64,000 bases of DNA from Acidobacteriota bacterium (lineage in GTDB: Bacteria > Acidobacteriota > Terriglobia > Acidiferrales > UBA7541). Under the pieces are notes generated by a model. That model had not been told where the DNA came from. It saw only the letters and a list, made by a program, of their open reading frames with translations, and did not search any database. The stretch covers positions 1 through 64,000 of the forward strand of contig JABCZF010000011.1 of the NCBI GenBank assembly GCA_013289825.1, given 5' to 3'. Each line of letters opens with the position of its first letter. Position 1 is the stretch's first letter. Positions 35,301 through 43,290 of the stretch are shown here, in pieces. Both the position numbers and the translations under genes were made by a program.

Positions 35301-37096
35301 AAAATAATTCCGGCGAATAGAAAAACTTCGGCGCCTACGAGCCAGAGGTAAGCGACGGGATTGCCGGAAAAGTGGGATGGAATGGACACGATCATAAGAG
35401 CCGCGCCCATTAGGCTGAGGATGATGAACGCGCGGCGGCGGCGCCTCGTAACGGGAAGCTGGGCGAAAATGAATTCCAGCGCGCCGATAGTGAGCAATGC
35501 GATGTAAGCAAGATCGGGCTGAACGGATTGAAACCTCAATACGCCAAGAAGGAGAAGGGTGCTGAGTAGCGCGGAAACGGTCGACACTTGCTCCTCGAAG
35601 TCAGTCTTGATGCCACGAAGGACGTAGGAAATGCGAAACGTCAACCAGTAGAAGAACAGCATGGCCAGGCTGGCGTGATATTCGGGAAACGCGCGGCCGT
35701 GGGCGCCGTTGGGACCGAGGAGGCGGTAGAGCCAATAGAGATGATTGAGGTAGCTGGAGAGAATGCCGAAAACTTCCAGTTCGAACCAGCCCATTTTCAA
35801 GACGATGGTGACTAGCCCGATCGCGAGAATCACACCCGCGAGTAATCCGTAGACCGTGCTTTCATTGGTCCCTGTCGCAGATAGCGGCTGAACATCGCTG
35901 AAGCTCAGGGCCACCGTGGTATAGCCGAGCAGAAACGAGAAGCCGGTGACGAATTGGGATTTGTAGCGTAGCGTGTGCGCGCCCATGGCCAGAGCAACGG
36001 CAAGCATGAGAATACTGTCCAGAACCAGCGAATCGAGGATGTGCATTGCAGCGATATGCTGAATGCCGTAGGCGGTGAAGAAGAGCAGCCCCCAGCCCCC
36101 GCCAATGCCGGCGCGGCCTAATAGCTGGTAGCGTTCGCGCTTTTCGATCAGCATGCCGCCCAGGAGGAGCAGCATCGCTGTGGCGAAGCAGATGAGCGCC
36201 TTGCCAGCTCCTCCCAGGTTGCGGAGCTGCTGGATAGCGAAGTAGGCGACGCCAAGCCCGATCATCGCGACGGCGAGCTTGGGGAACCAGTTGGTGCCGA
36301 GGGTTTCCTCCAGCGCAGAGACTTTTTTCATGCGCTGCTGAAGAGTTGGCTTTGCAGCGGGAACGCGCAGCGGTGAGGTGGGGGGCGGAGTTGCGACGCG
36401 CGCGGCCACGGCAGGAGGAATCGTAGCCGGCGCAGGCGGCGGCATCGCTGGCGGGTGCGGAACTGCCGGCGCCGGAACAAGTTTTGGAGGCACGAGCGGC
36501 GGAGCACTTGGCTTGGCCTCGGGAGGCACCTGCGTTGCGGGCGCTACGGGCCTAGGTTCAGCCGGTTTGGTTTCGGAGGGTGCGGCGGGTGCTGGCGACT
36601 TGTGTGGTGACGCTGTAACTGGCGGTGCAGCGGGAATGACCGGCGCCGTGACCATTACAGGCGGAACGGACGCAGCCGGTGTCGGTGCGAGCGGCTTTTG
36701 CTCCGCAGCAGGCTCGGGCCTTTTCTCTGTGACGGGAATCGGCAGCGTTGCCTGCGGCTTGCTAGACGGCGGCACTTCGACGCGCGGGGAGACCACGACC
36801 GGGAGAGGAATCTGGAGGTGTGGGAAGGATCGCGGAACGGGCACGGGCTGGCGTGCTTCGGGGCTGGACGCCCTGTCGGGGGCTGGCGTAGCAGGCGGAA
36901 CTGTTGCAGTGAGCTTAGTTTGGAGTTCGCCGACGGCACGCTGGAGTCGCGAGAGCTGTTTCGCGTTTTCTTCAGCGAGTTCGTTCAGTTGTTTCCGAAG
37001 TCTGGCCTGCCGGACATAAAGGCCAATGACCAAAAAGGGCGTGGCCAGCAGTAGCAACCCGTAAAGACCCAGCAAGAGGTAGAGAAGAAGGGGCAT
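32390..37096 (-). CDS. Giant DUF2339 polytopic membrane protein, 1568 aa
   Basis: The protein begins with one transmembrane helix (LLLYLLLGLYGLLLLATPFL), then a coiled coil (RLRKQLNELAEENAKQLSRL), then about 180 residues rich in Pro and Ala. More than thirty membrane helices follow to the C-terminus. The motif ETLGTNWFPKLAVAMIGLGV at the start of the membrane part is characteristic of DUF2339. Repeating blocks such as LRWQAHALGALTMIRSVSIN recur, suggesting internal duplication. Function is unknown for the family. Translation is coupled to the downstream M48 peptidase, which hints at a shared role in the cell envelope. The pair is inserted in opposite orientation between ybaB and recR. Confidence 0.88.
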   Translation of the reverse strand: MPLLLYLLLGLYGLLLLATPFLVIGLYVRQARLRKQLNELAEENAKQLSRLQRAVGELQTKLTATVPPATPAPDRASSPEARQPVPVPRSFPHLQIPLPVVVSPRVEVPPSSKPQATLPIPVTEKRPEPAAEQKPLAPTPAASVPPVMVTAPVIPAAPPVTASPHKSPAPAAPSETKPAEPRPVAPATQVPPEAKPSAPPLVPPKLVPAPAVPHPPAMPPPAPATIPPAVAARVATPPPTSPLRVPAAKPTLQQRMKKVSALEETLGTNWFPKLAVAMIGLGVAYFAIQQLRNLGGAGKALICFATAMLLLLGGMLIEKRERYQLLGRAGIGGGWGLLFFTAYGIQHIAAMHILDSLVLDSILMLAVALAMGAHTLRYKSQFVTGFSFLLGYTTVALSFSDVQPLSATGTNESTVYGLLAGVILAIGLVTIVLKMGWFELEVFGILSSYLNHLYWLYRLLGPNGAHGRAFPEYHASLAMLFFYWLTFRISYVLRGIKTDFEEQVSTVSALLSTLLLLGVLRFQSVQPDLAYIALLTIGALEFIFAQLPVTRRRRRAFIILSLMGAALMIVSIPSHFSGNPVAYLWLVGAEVFLFAGIIFKEVVFLRVGLFTGLLAGIDLMAFNLRPLVMLRAKTEDLASESGILFAVCGVALYLNALYVGARWKESFRAALDRRLLDVHSYFGALASATAAWALFANDWTALAFAAIMLALAFLGRRLETRHLQIQYALLGALTLYRAFVFNLHIDSPAHTHITTRLITLPILGAIFYLTAKLAALGDDQEQRTFRSLLAFAGTALFAALIWFEVPELWQPLLFIAFAVALSENARVLRYPVLAVHAHGITLLAVFTALTADPYNVHLWHTIPLHAIGALPVVAGCYWISKRLGVENSRHLEIARVAYTWIAAGVMVWILEEALRAPWMAVGWMAFAVALALATRWIRYRQLAWQANVVAFAAFLRTYTFNLNLHQPLWRHVSLRLFTVGLVIAGAYILAKIAAEAIEEFAYVVRNAYTWSAVLFVGLLIFGEAPPDWMAVFFLAAGIILALVGHRWSLPHLGFQEHLLAIAAVARTFDYNYHLTTYYGNFSVRILTVSIVAAGLYAISRKATAPDAPYSLPSAYLHTTAATSLLALLMWYEASPPGWLAAFWALFAFALAAVDRRFKLDDLRWQAHALGALTMIRSVSINMYVEDTWHGLSVRLLSLSMVAVVFYAMSRLVRMPEKWRARDFHHIYSWSASLIVSLLLWHELRPLSIAVGIAAFGLVLFEYGLLRKIAQFRYQSYVAFTAAFVRIFFANLAAGDPGVFWNDRMITVAPLVLIFFFVYAQLPDKEENTARDRRLRFDAFVAYLGTATLAALFYFQFEPEWVVTAYAAIAFALFAAALLLDRAIFLHQAILLTLGTLARGMAHNLFGSGYFTGGTWNGRFLVVGSAVAILLATLSFAFPLRGRYAAPPNASRWRKVVSALVTRPEQLQFFTPFLLLTTMLARKMHEGMVTVSWGIEGVFIIVLALLVKERSFRLTGLGMLLLCVGKVFAMDIWSLQVDDRWRTVIIVGVALGIVSVLYARHKETIRQYL

Positions 37097-37378
37097 GGGT
37101 GTTCCTCTGGTGTACCGCTCGGTTAGTTCTGATGGTAGAACGGGCCTGCGCAGGTATCTTGCATTATGTTCGGGCAGGCCTCCGAGGTAGTAACGATCGA
37201 TCTGTTAAGCGGTTTATTTTTATAGAGTTAGACAGGTCTCCGGAAAGGTGCCGGTGGGAAGGAGGCGCGCATTGAGTAGCGGCGAAAAGCGCTGTATAAA
37301 CTCTATTCAAGCTGTCCCGGCGGGCGAGTTTCTAGCGGTGGTTTGCGCAGAGACGCGCGGCTGTGCTACACATCATGC

Positions 37379-37978
37379 ATGCCTGATTTTGCAGCTCCTG
37401 TCGAAAGACTTATCGATGAACTGAAACACCTCCCCGGGATTGGACAGAAAACCGCTCAGCGGCTAGCATTTTTTCTGCTGCGGTGTCCGCCGGAAGACGC
37501 GCTGGGGCTGGCCGACGCCATTCGCGACGCCAAAGAAAAGATCCGCGAGTGCTCGGTGTGCAGCAATATTACGGACGCTGACCCGTGTCACTTCTGCACT
37601 GGTGCGAATCGCGACAAGAAGATGATTTGCGTGGTGGAAGAAGCGCACAACATTATGGCCATTGAAAAGACCCGCACCTATAGCGGCATGTATCACGTGT
37701 TGGGTGGATCTCTTTCGCCGCTGTCCGGACGGGGCCCGGAGCAACTGCGGATTAAATCTCTCATTGAGAGGCTTAAGGGCGGGACCGTGGAGGAAATCAT
37801 CATCGCCACGAATCCGACAGCAGAAGGCGAAGCTACGGCTGTTTATCTCTCGAAATTGCTGAAACCGCTCGGAGTGCGCGTGACGCGCATCGGCGTAGGA
37901 ATTCCTGTTGGCGCGGATTTGGAATATGCCGATGAAATAACCATGCTCAAGGCGCTCGAGGGTCGTCGCGACCTCTAA
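37379..37978 (+). CDS. recR: Recombination mediator protein RecR
   Basis: RecR loads RecA during recombinational repair with RecF and RecO. The 199 residues show the helix-hairpin-helix ([20 protein letters not shown]), the four-cysteine zinc finger ([16 protein letters not shown]), a Toprim domain ([31 protein letters not shown]) and the end [21 protein letters not shown] start at ATG 37379, which gives the usual length and N-terminus; the track's 37343 adds twelve extra residues. It is transcribed apart from dnaX and ybaB. Confidence 0.96.
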   Translation: MPDFAAPVERLIDELKHLPGIGQKTAQRLAFFLLRCPPEDALGLADAIRDAKEKIRECSVCSNITDADPCHFCTGANRDKKMICVVEEAHNIMAIEKTRTYSGMYHVLGGSLSPLSGRGPEQLRIKSLIERLKGGTVEEIIIATNPTAEGEATAVYLSKLLKPLGVRVTRIGVGIPVGADLEYADEITMLKALEGRRDL

Positions 37979-38155
37979 ACTCCCGCCCGTCCTGCCTTAC
38001 TTTAAGGGTTCAAAGCTAAATCGAAAAAAGAGATGGGGTGGAAGTCGACTCCCTGCCTGGCGTCCTAGTACGTATGGAGGCCTCTAGCCAACGGACCATT
38101 TTGGGTATAGAGTTTGATTCCCGCGGAGTTGTCCCCCACCGCAAGGAGGTGCGCT

Positions 38156-38497
38156 ATGCCAGGCTTGGCGCACTACATGGCGCAGTACGATCACGAGCAC
38201 TCTTCCGGCTGGAATAAGCTTCTCCATGGCCTTGGAATCCCCATGATTTTTCTGGGGTTAATTCTTTTGGTGCTCATGAAGTGGATTTGGGGAGCGGGTT
38301 TCTTTGTCGGCGGCTGGATTTTTCTCTTGCTGGGACACAAGATCGAGGGAAACCATCCGGCGTTTTTTCAGGGTCCAGTTTATTTACTCGTAGGACCGAT
38401 CTGGGTCGCCAAGGAAGCGTGGGAGTTGCTCACGGGAAAGCACCGCGCGCAGACCTCGGAAGGTAGCTCAGAAGGTACAACAACGAAGCAGTCTTAA
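38156..38497 (+). CDS. DUF962 / Mpo1-like membrane protein
   Basis: The protein has 113 residues and two or three hydrophobic helices. The family signature YDHEHSSGWNKLLHGLGIPM, with spaced His, Asn and His residues, is followed by GHKIEGNHPAFF. Yeast Mpo1 is an iron-dependent dioxygenase acting on 2-hydroxy fatty acids, and the same histidines are present here; activity is inferred. A perfect Shine-Dalgarno AAGGAGGT (38143-38150) fixes the start at ATG 38156 rather than the track's 38114. Confidence 0.85.
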   Translation: MPGLAHYMAQYDHEHSSGWNKLLHGLGIPMIFLGLILLVLMKWIWGAGFFVGGWIFLLLGHKIEGNHPAFFQGPVYLLVGPIWVAKEAWELLTGKHRAQTSEGSSEGTTTKQS

Positions 38498-38537
38498 GCG
38501 ATCTAGTAGTTCGGCCCAAACTCTAGGAACGGCGACA

Positions 38538-41500
38538 GTGTCCATGGACGAGCAGAGTGGCAGTCTTGCCGACGAAACGACGGAAATGATGTCCGAAACG
38601 GTTGCCCACCAAAACGAGGAATTGCGGAAGCGTCGCAGCACGCGAATCATGCAGGCGGTGCCGCTGGCGGTGTCTGGTGTGGACGCGCTGGGACGCCCCT
38701 TCACGGAGCGCACGTCGACCCTGATTATCAACTGCCATGGTTGCAGGTTCCAATCGAAGCACTACGTTTTGAAGAACATGTGGGTGACTCTCGAAGTGGC
38801 GCACCCGGAAGCTGGGCAAGCTCCCAGTACGGTGCGTGGGCGCGTAGCTTGGATCCAACGGCCGCGCACGGTGCGGCAGCTTTTCCAGGTGGCGCTAGAA
38901 TTGGAAACTCCCGGTAACACCTGGGGCATCGCATTCCCCCCGCCGGATTGGTTCTCGCCTTCGGAGTCCGTACGGGTTTCCGGTGCTTACCCAGGCAGTG
39001 CCGACGCCACTCCGGAAGCCTCCGACACAGCGGAAATTCACTTGCCGTTGACGGAACCGGAACCCGCGGCCATTCCCGCCCAGGATAATCTGCGCGTCTT
39101 CCCTGCTCCAGCAAGCGCCACCGACGCTTCGCTGCAACTGGCGCGGCACATGGCCCGCCTGATGGCCGACGCGAAACAGCAAATCCAAACCGCCGCGCGC
39201 GAGGCGGCCGCACAGGCCGTGGCCGCTGAGCGCCGCGTATCGATGGAGGAGTGGGAAAAGAAAATCTCCATTGCAGGGGAACAGCTGGCGCAACAAGTTT
39301 CAGGAGCCGTCGCAAAAATTCAGGAAGAATCCGATACTCGCTCGCTCGTTGCGCACGCCGCGGCTGCGGAAGCCTTACAAAGAGAGCTCCCACAGTGGAT
39401 CGCGCCGCAACTCGAAGAGCTCACGCGCGAGCTCACCCAACAGATTTCCAACCGGGGCACCGCCGAGCGCACCGAGCAAACGAAACATCTCGCGAACGCC
39501 GTGGAATCGCTCGGCACGCTTTGTCGACAAGCGGAGGAATCAGCCGCTCGGCTCCGCGCTGAAGCCCAACAAGCAGAATCCCAAATCGCAAATCGCGCTT
39601 CCGAAGCGATGCGCGAAATGGACGATGTGGCGCGGCAGCGCGAAGTAGCCGCCAACGCGCACCGCGAAGCCATGAGCGCGGCGGCTAGCGAGATTCGTCA
39701 GCAGGCCGCGGCGTCACTTTCCGCTGCGCAGTTCTCCTGGCAGACCCATCTCGATAACGAAGTGAAGGCGGCGCACGAGCGCTGGCATTCGACACTGGAA
39801 AGCACGCTGGCCGCAGCGCAGGAAAAGGCCGCAGCCGGGCTCGACGAACATATCCGATCCCTCGTGTCCCGGCTGCAGGAAGAAACCGGCCGGCAAATTG
39901 CTGCGTCTCGTGAATCCATGAGTAGCGGCGCAGCCGAAACCGAAAAACGCATCGCGGAGTTACGCAACTCTTTCGAGGAGGAAGCCGCCCGGCGCACTTC
40001 AGCGGTTGATGATTTCATGACGAGAGCCTCGGCCGAGGGCGAGCAGCGCATCGCCGGGCTGCACAACTCTTTCGAAGAGCAAGCCGAACGGCAGACAGCG
40101 GCAGTTCATGAATCCCTGCGCAGAGCCGCAGCCGAGGGCGAGCAGCGCATCGCCGGATTGCGCAACTCTTTCGAAGAGCAGTCGCAGTGGCTGGAAGCCG
40201 CCCTGGGGCGGGCCGCCGAATCCAGCGAGCGCTTGGGACACTTTTCCACGCATGTCGCAACGGCGCAAAGCCAAGCTCTTCTGAGCTTTGCGTCACAGAT
40301 AGACGATATGCGCAGCCTGCATCGCAATGAATTGCACCGCCAGTCGGAGACCCTCCTCGAAGAACTCAACGCGCGCATTCGCGCCACGTTTGAAGAGCGT
40401 TCCCAGCTCGCGATATCACGGTTTGATCAGCAGATTGACTCCATGGTCCAGCCGCACATCTCCAGAACGGAAGAAGCGATTCACCGTCTTGCCGGTGGCC
40501 GCTCTCTCCTCGACGCTGCACTGACTTTGCAGCAGGACCGCATTCGCAATTCGGCAAGTGAAGCGTTCGCGGAGTCTCTCGCGCGTTTCCGCGAAAATCT
40601 GGGCGGCGTGGAACAGATTCTCGAGGAGGCCGCGCAAGGGGTCGCGGCGCGCAATCTCACCGAAATCGAAACCAAAGCGTGCGACCTGAAGCACCAAACG
40701 GTCGACGACCTGATGAAGTCCGCCGAGTGGTATGAGAAAAAAGCACAGACCCAGATCCAGAGCTTCACCGAAAAGACCGTCGAGCAGGCAGAGAACCAAT
40801 TCCGAGAAAAGGCCGGTGAAGTTTCCAGCGTCTTCGCCAGCCAACTCGACCACTCAAGCCGCAGCTTCATCGGTCATACGCAGACGCAGGTGGAAGAGGT
40901 CATGCGGGACGCCTTCGAAAACGCGCGCGCCCTGTTTGCCGAAGCCGCGGAAACTACAACGGCGGCCTTCACCGATGAAATCCAACGTCAGGCGCGCCAG
41001 GAGCTCGATGGTTTTGGCCAAGAGACGCAGCGCTCCGTGGGCGAAACGCGCACGCAACTCGACGCCGCCCGCGCGGAGTTGTCGTTGAAAGTCACCGCCG
41101 AGCAGGAGGCCTTTTTGCGACAGTTCCAGACCAGCATGAGCAGCGCCGTGGAACGGGGCGTTGCCGATGCAAACGAAAGAGTGAAAGCCGAAGCGTCGCC
41201 GTTGCTCGAGTCCTGGCAGTCGACCGTGGAAGCGCATCGAACGGAAATGTGCGGCATTTACGCCCAACTTAGCAATCAGGCTGCCGAGGTGCATCGCAGC
41301 CGGTTGGAAAATGCTTCGAATCAGTGGATGCTCGTCACTATAGCAAGCTTGGACTATCAATCGCGTGAAGCCGTCGCAGGCATCGCCGCCAAAGCCGAGG
41401 AAACACTCCGCGAGGCCTGCGCGCAAGTTTTTGCAGGTATTGGCGACACGCTGCGCGATCGGTTGCAGCAGATTGCAGCGAATTTGACGATTCCAGAGCC

Positions 41501-41543
41501 GTCCATGAGCCGCTCAGAGACCGCTGGCGGCAGCGAACGTTAG
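38538..41543 (+). CDS. PilZ-like domain plus long coiled-coil protein, 1001 aa
   Basis: Residues 30-130 resemble a PilZ domain: the RxxxR element is RRSTR, but the second motif (NxSxxG) reads NCHGCR, so cyclic-di-GMP binding is doubtful. The rest, to residue 990, is almost continuous helix rich in Ala, Glu, Gln and Arg, as in coiled coils or apolipoprotein-like bundles. Three 33-residue repeats lie around residues 466-550. There is no signal peptide or membrane helix. Translation starts at GTG 38538 or ATG 38544. A role as a cytoplasmic scaffold or chemoreceptor-like rod is possible but unproven. Confidence 0.75.
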   Translation: MSMDEQSGSLADETTEMMSETVAHQNEELRKRRSTRIMQAVPLAVSGVDALGRPFTERTSTLIINCHGCRFQSKHYVLKNMWVTLEVAHPEAGQAPSTVRGRVAWIQRPRTVRQLFQVALELETPGNTWGIAFPPPDWFSPSESVRVSGAYPGSADATPEASDTAEIHLPLTEPEPAAIPAQDNLRVFPAPASATDASLQLARHMARLMADAKQQIQTAAREAAAQAVAAERRVSMEEWEKKISIAGEQLAQQVSGAVAKIQEESDTRSLVAHAAAAEALQRELPQWIAPQLEELTRELTQQISNRGTAERTEQTKHLANAVESLGTLCRQAEESAARLRAEAQQAESQIANRASEAMREMDDVARQREVAANAHREAMSAAASEIRQQAAASLSAAQFSWQTHLDNEVKAAHERWHSTLESTLAAAQEKAAAGLDEHIRSLVSRLQEETGRQIAASRESMSSGAAETEKRIAELRNSFEEEAARRTSAVDDFMTRASAEGEQRIAGLHNSFEEQAERQTAAVHESLRRAAAEGEQRIAGLRNSFEEQSQWLEAALGRAAESSERLGHFSTHVATAQSQALLSFASQIDDMRSLHRNELHRQSETLLEELNARIRATFEERSQLAISRFDQQIDSMVQPHISRTEEAIHRLAGGRSLLDAALTLQQDRIRNSASEAFAESLARFRENLGGVEQILEEAAQGVAARNLTEIETKACDLKHQTVDDLMKSAEWYEKKAQTQIQSFTEKTVEQAENQFREKAGEVSSVFASQLDHSSRSFIGHTQTQVEEVMRDAFENARALFAEAAETTTAAFTDEIQRQARQELDGFGQETQRSVGETRTQLDAARAELSLKVTAEQEAFLRQFQTSMSSAVERGVADANERVKAEASPLLESWQSTVEAHRTEMCGIYAQLSNQAAEVHRSRLENASNQWMLVTIASLDYQSREAVAGIAAKAEETLREACAQVFAGIGDTLRDRLQQIAANLTIPEPSMSRSETAGGSER
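39933..40190 (+). repeat. 99-bp in-frame tandem repeats (2.6 copies)
   Basis: Units start at 39933, 40032 and 40131, exactly 99 bp apart, each beginning with GCCGA and encoding versions of AEGEQRIAGLRNSFEEQ. The period of 33 residues equals three 11-residue turns, compatible with a right-handed or straight coiled coil. The last two copies are nearly identical over their first 50 bases, suggesting recent duplication. Confidence 0.8.
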
Positions 41544-41706
41544 CTCCTTCACCGATCCTGGCTCTTCGAAAATATAAGCTAGCGCCCACCTTCTGAAGCG
41601 GCCCGCTGAGACTCCCGCGCGACCGGCGCATACCGCAAAATTTCAGTGAACTCCACGATTCGCCTCTAGCCCCGCACACCCGTATAATCAGAGAGCTAGA
41701 CCGACT

Positions 41707-42387
41707 ATGGCGAACCGAGCTTATCTGCGCGTGTGGACGCGCGACTTCTCCCAAACCACCTTGATTGCCCAGTTCGCGAGATTTCTCGCGACCGCGCCTC
41801 TGTCCGCTTCGGAAAACACCTTCAAGGAACTCGTCGTCCAGCCCATCGATGCCACCGAACTCTCACTGGCCGAGTGGGACCTGAAGGACCTGGGATATGG
41901 CGCGGCGGAAGTCGCGGCCCTGGCCGTCCAGCACCTTCATCCTGATAGCGCCTACATCGCCACTGCCAAATGGGATCTCTGGAGCTTTGACGTCGAGAGT
42001 CTTAAATGGATGCATAGGCCTGAGCCGCTGATGCTCACCTGCCACGGCCCCGAATATGACGGCGGAATCGCCGCTTCCGAAGGACATTTCACAGCGGATC
42101 TGGGATTCGAACACTTTTTCACCGGACACAGCGGGCTGCTTGCTCCCGGCGCGGCTTCGAATCCCTTTGAATCGTCCGACCATCCGCTGGAACACACATT
42201 CCGACAATGGATGTCGGTCCCCGGCAACTTGAAGGAATATCACGCAAAGACTCGGGCCAACATCCAACAATTATTCAGCTGGGTCGAGTCGATCGAGCAG
42301 GCTCTGCCGGTCGAGCGCAGCCAGCTGTGGTCGGAAGGCGAACAAAATTTTGAGGCGCGGCTGGACGCGATTCTGGTAAAGCATTAG
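41707..42387 (+). CDS. Conserved hypothetical protein, 226 aa
   Basis: I do not recognise a domain. The protein is soluble with no signal peptide, mixed helix and strand, and is rich in Trp, His and Asp in the middle (IATAKWDLWSFDVESLKWMH, LTCHGPEYDGG, HFTADLGFEHFFTGHSGLL). The ORF is clean, begins at ATG after a GAGAG sequence, and is followed by a structured region. Its composition resembles small cytoplasmic proteins of unknown function in acidobacteria. Confidence 0.65.
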   Translation: MANRAYLRVWTRDFSQTTLIAQFARFLATAPLSASENTFKELVVQPIDATELSLAEWDLKDLGYGAAEVAALAVQHLHPDSAYIATAKWDLWSFDVESLKWMHRPEPLMLTCHGPEYDGGIAASEGHFTADLGFEHFFTGHSGLLAPGAASNPFESSDHPLEHTFRQWMSVPGNLKEYHAKTRANIQQLFSWVESIEQALPVERSQLWSEGEQNFEARLDAILVKH

Positions 42388-42391
42388 ATAC

Positions 42392-42452
42392 AACTGTGAC
42401 TCCGAAGGAAAGCCCTTCCGTTGCATGCTTCCACGAAGGGCTGGCAACAGTT
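42392..42452 (+). terminator. Two-part stem-loop after the 41707 gene
   Basis: AGCCCTTC (42411-42418) pairs with GAAGGGCT (42435-42442), and the outer AACTGT (42392-42397) pairs with ACAGTT (42447-42452). A further small hairpin GAATC/GATTC follows. There is no U tract, so it may be a terminator or a structured leader of the next operon. Confidence 0.35.
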
Positions 42453-42585
42453 AGAATCGTTAGATTCGAGGTCGGGCTAGCAGGCCGAGAGCGTTCCGCA
42501 CGGAATGAAGCTGCTGAACACGCCGGAAAAGGATGGCACGCCGGGTGCGTATAGTGGGTATCGCACACACGGCGGCAAGTCACTG

Positions 42586-43290
42586 ATGCACGAATCACAA
42601 ACAATCTCGGATCGTTCGGCTGAAGCGCGCTGCTCTCCGGCGTCCATCGAGACCAAGAAACGGCTGGCCGATGTCTCCCGAAATCGGCGAAGTTTTCTGA
42701 CCATGGCAGGAGGCTCTCTCGCTTTTGCCGCGTTGCTCCTGCCCGGCTGTGGCGAAGAGCCCGCACCAAAGCCCGCCGCAGAAACGCCGGCTAAACCGGC
42801 GGAGCCCGCCGTGCCCGAAGACGTGCAGGCCGCCGCGCAAAATCTGCTTGGAAAAGAGACGCAAGTCCTCATATTCGGAGATCTGGCAAAAACCGGCAAG
42901 CAACAGTTTCTCGCAGCGAACGTCGTCCCCAAGACGCCAAAAAATGACATACCCGGAACCATCGTGACGCGCGCTGTACTTGCCGAGGAAACAGACGGAA
43001 AATGGTCGGAGTTGCTGCGCTGCGATGAATACCTGAAGAATGCCAAAGGCTATCTTGCACTGACGCCTTTAGCGGCCGTGGCAGGCTGGAAAGTTCAGTA
43101 CGATCAGGACCCCGTCAAGGGAATCCAATTGTACTTCACGCCGATTAAGGGTCCCGCCGATCCGCATGTTTTGCCCATTGGCATCGCTTGGAATCCTACG
43201 ACAAAACGATACCAATCGTTGGACCTTAGCTATCAGCATTTCCTGATGGAGAAGCCAACTTTGGATACCGCCAGATCGGTGCTCCGATGA
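42586..43290 (+). CDS. Tat-exported lipoprotein of unknown function
   Basis: The N-terminus carries a twin-arginine signal (NRRSFLTMAGGSLAFAALLL) followed at once by a lipobox (LLPGCGEE), so the mature protein is a lipid-anchored, Tat-exported protein. A Pro/Ala-rich spacer precedes a domain of about 150 residues without a match I recognise (LLGKETQVLIFGDLAKTGKQ, GIQLYFTPIKGPADPHVLPI). The track begins at 42505; I prefer ATG 42586 because it gives a more normal signal length, though 42505 is possible. The stop overlaps the start of the first ABC exporter gene (ATGA), so this lipoprotein probably works with the exporter. Confidence 0.7.
   Translation: MHESQTISDRSAEARCSPASIETKKRLADVSRNRRSFLTMAGGSLAFAALLLPGCGEEPAPKPAAETPAKPAEPAVPEDVQAAAQNLLGKETQVLIFGDLAKTGKQQFLAANVVPKTPKNDIPGTIVTRAVLAEETDGKWSELLRCDEYLKNAKGYLALTPLAAVAGWKVQYDQDPVKGIQLYFTPIKGPADPHVLPIGIAWNPTTKRYQSLDLSYQHFLMEKPTLDTARSVLR

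Noticed and set aside
37097-37378. tRNA or other RNA gene in the divergent region before recR
   Set aside because: No T-loop or acceptor pairing was found; it appears to hold only promoters.
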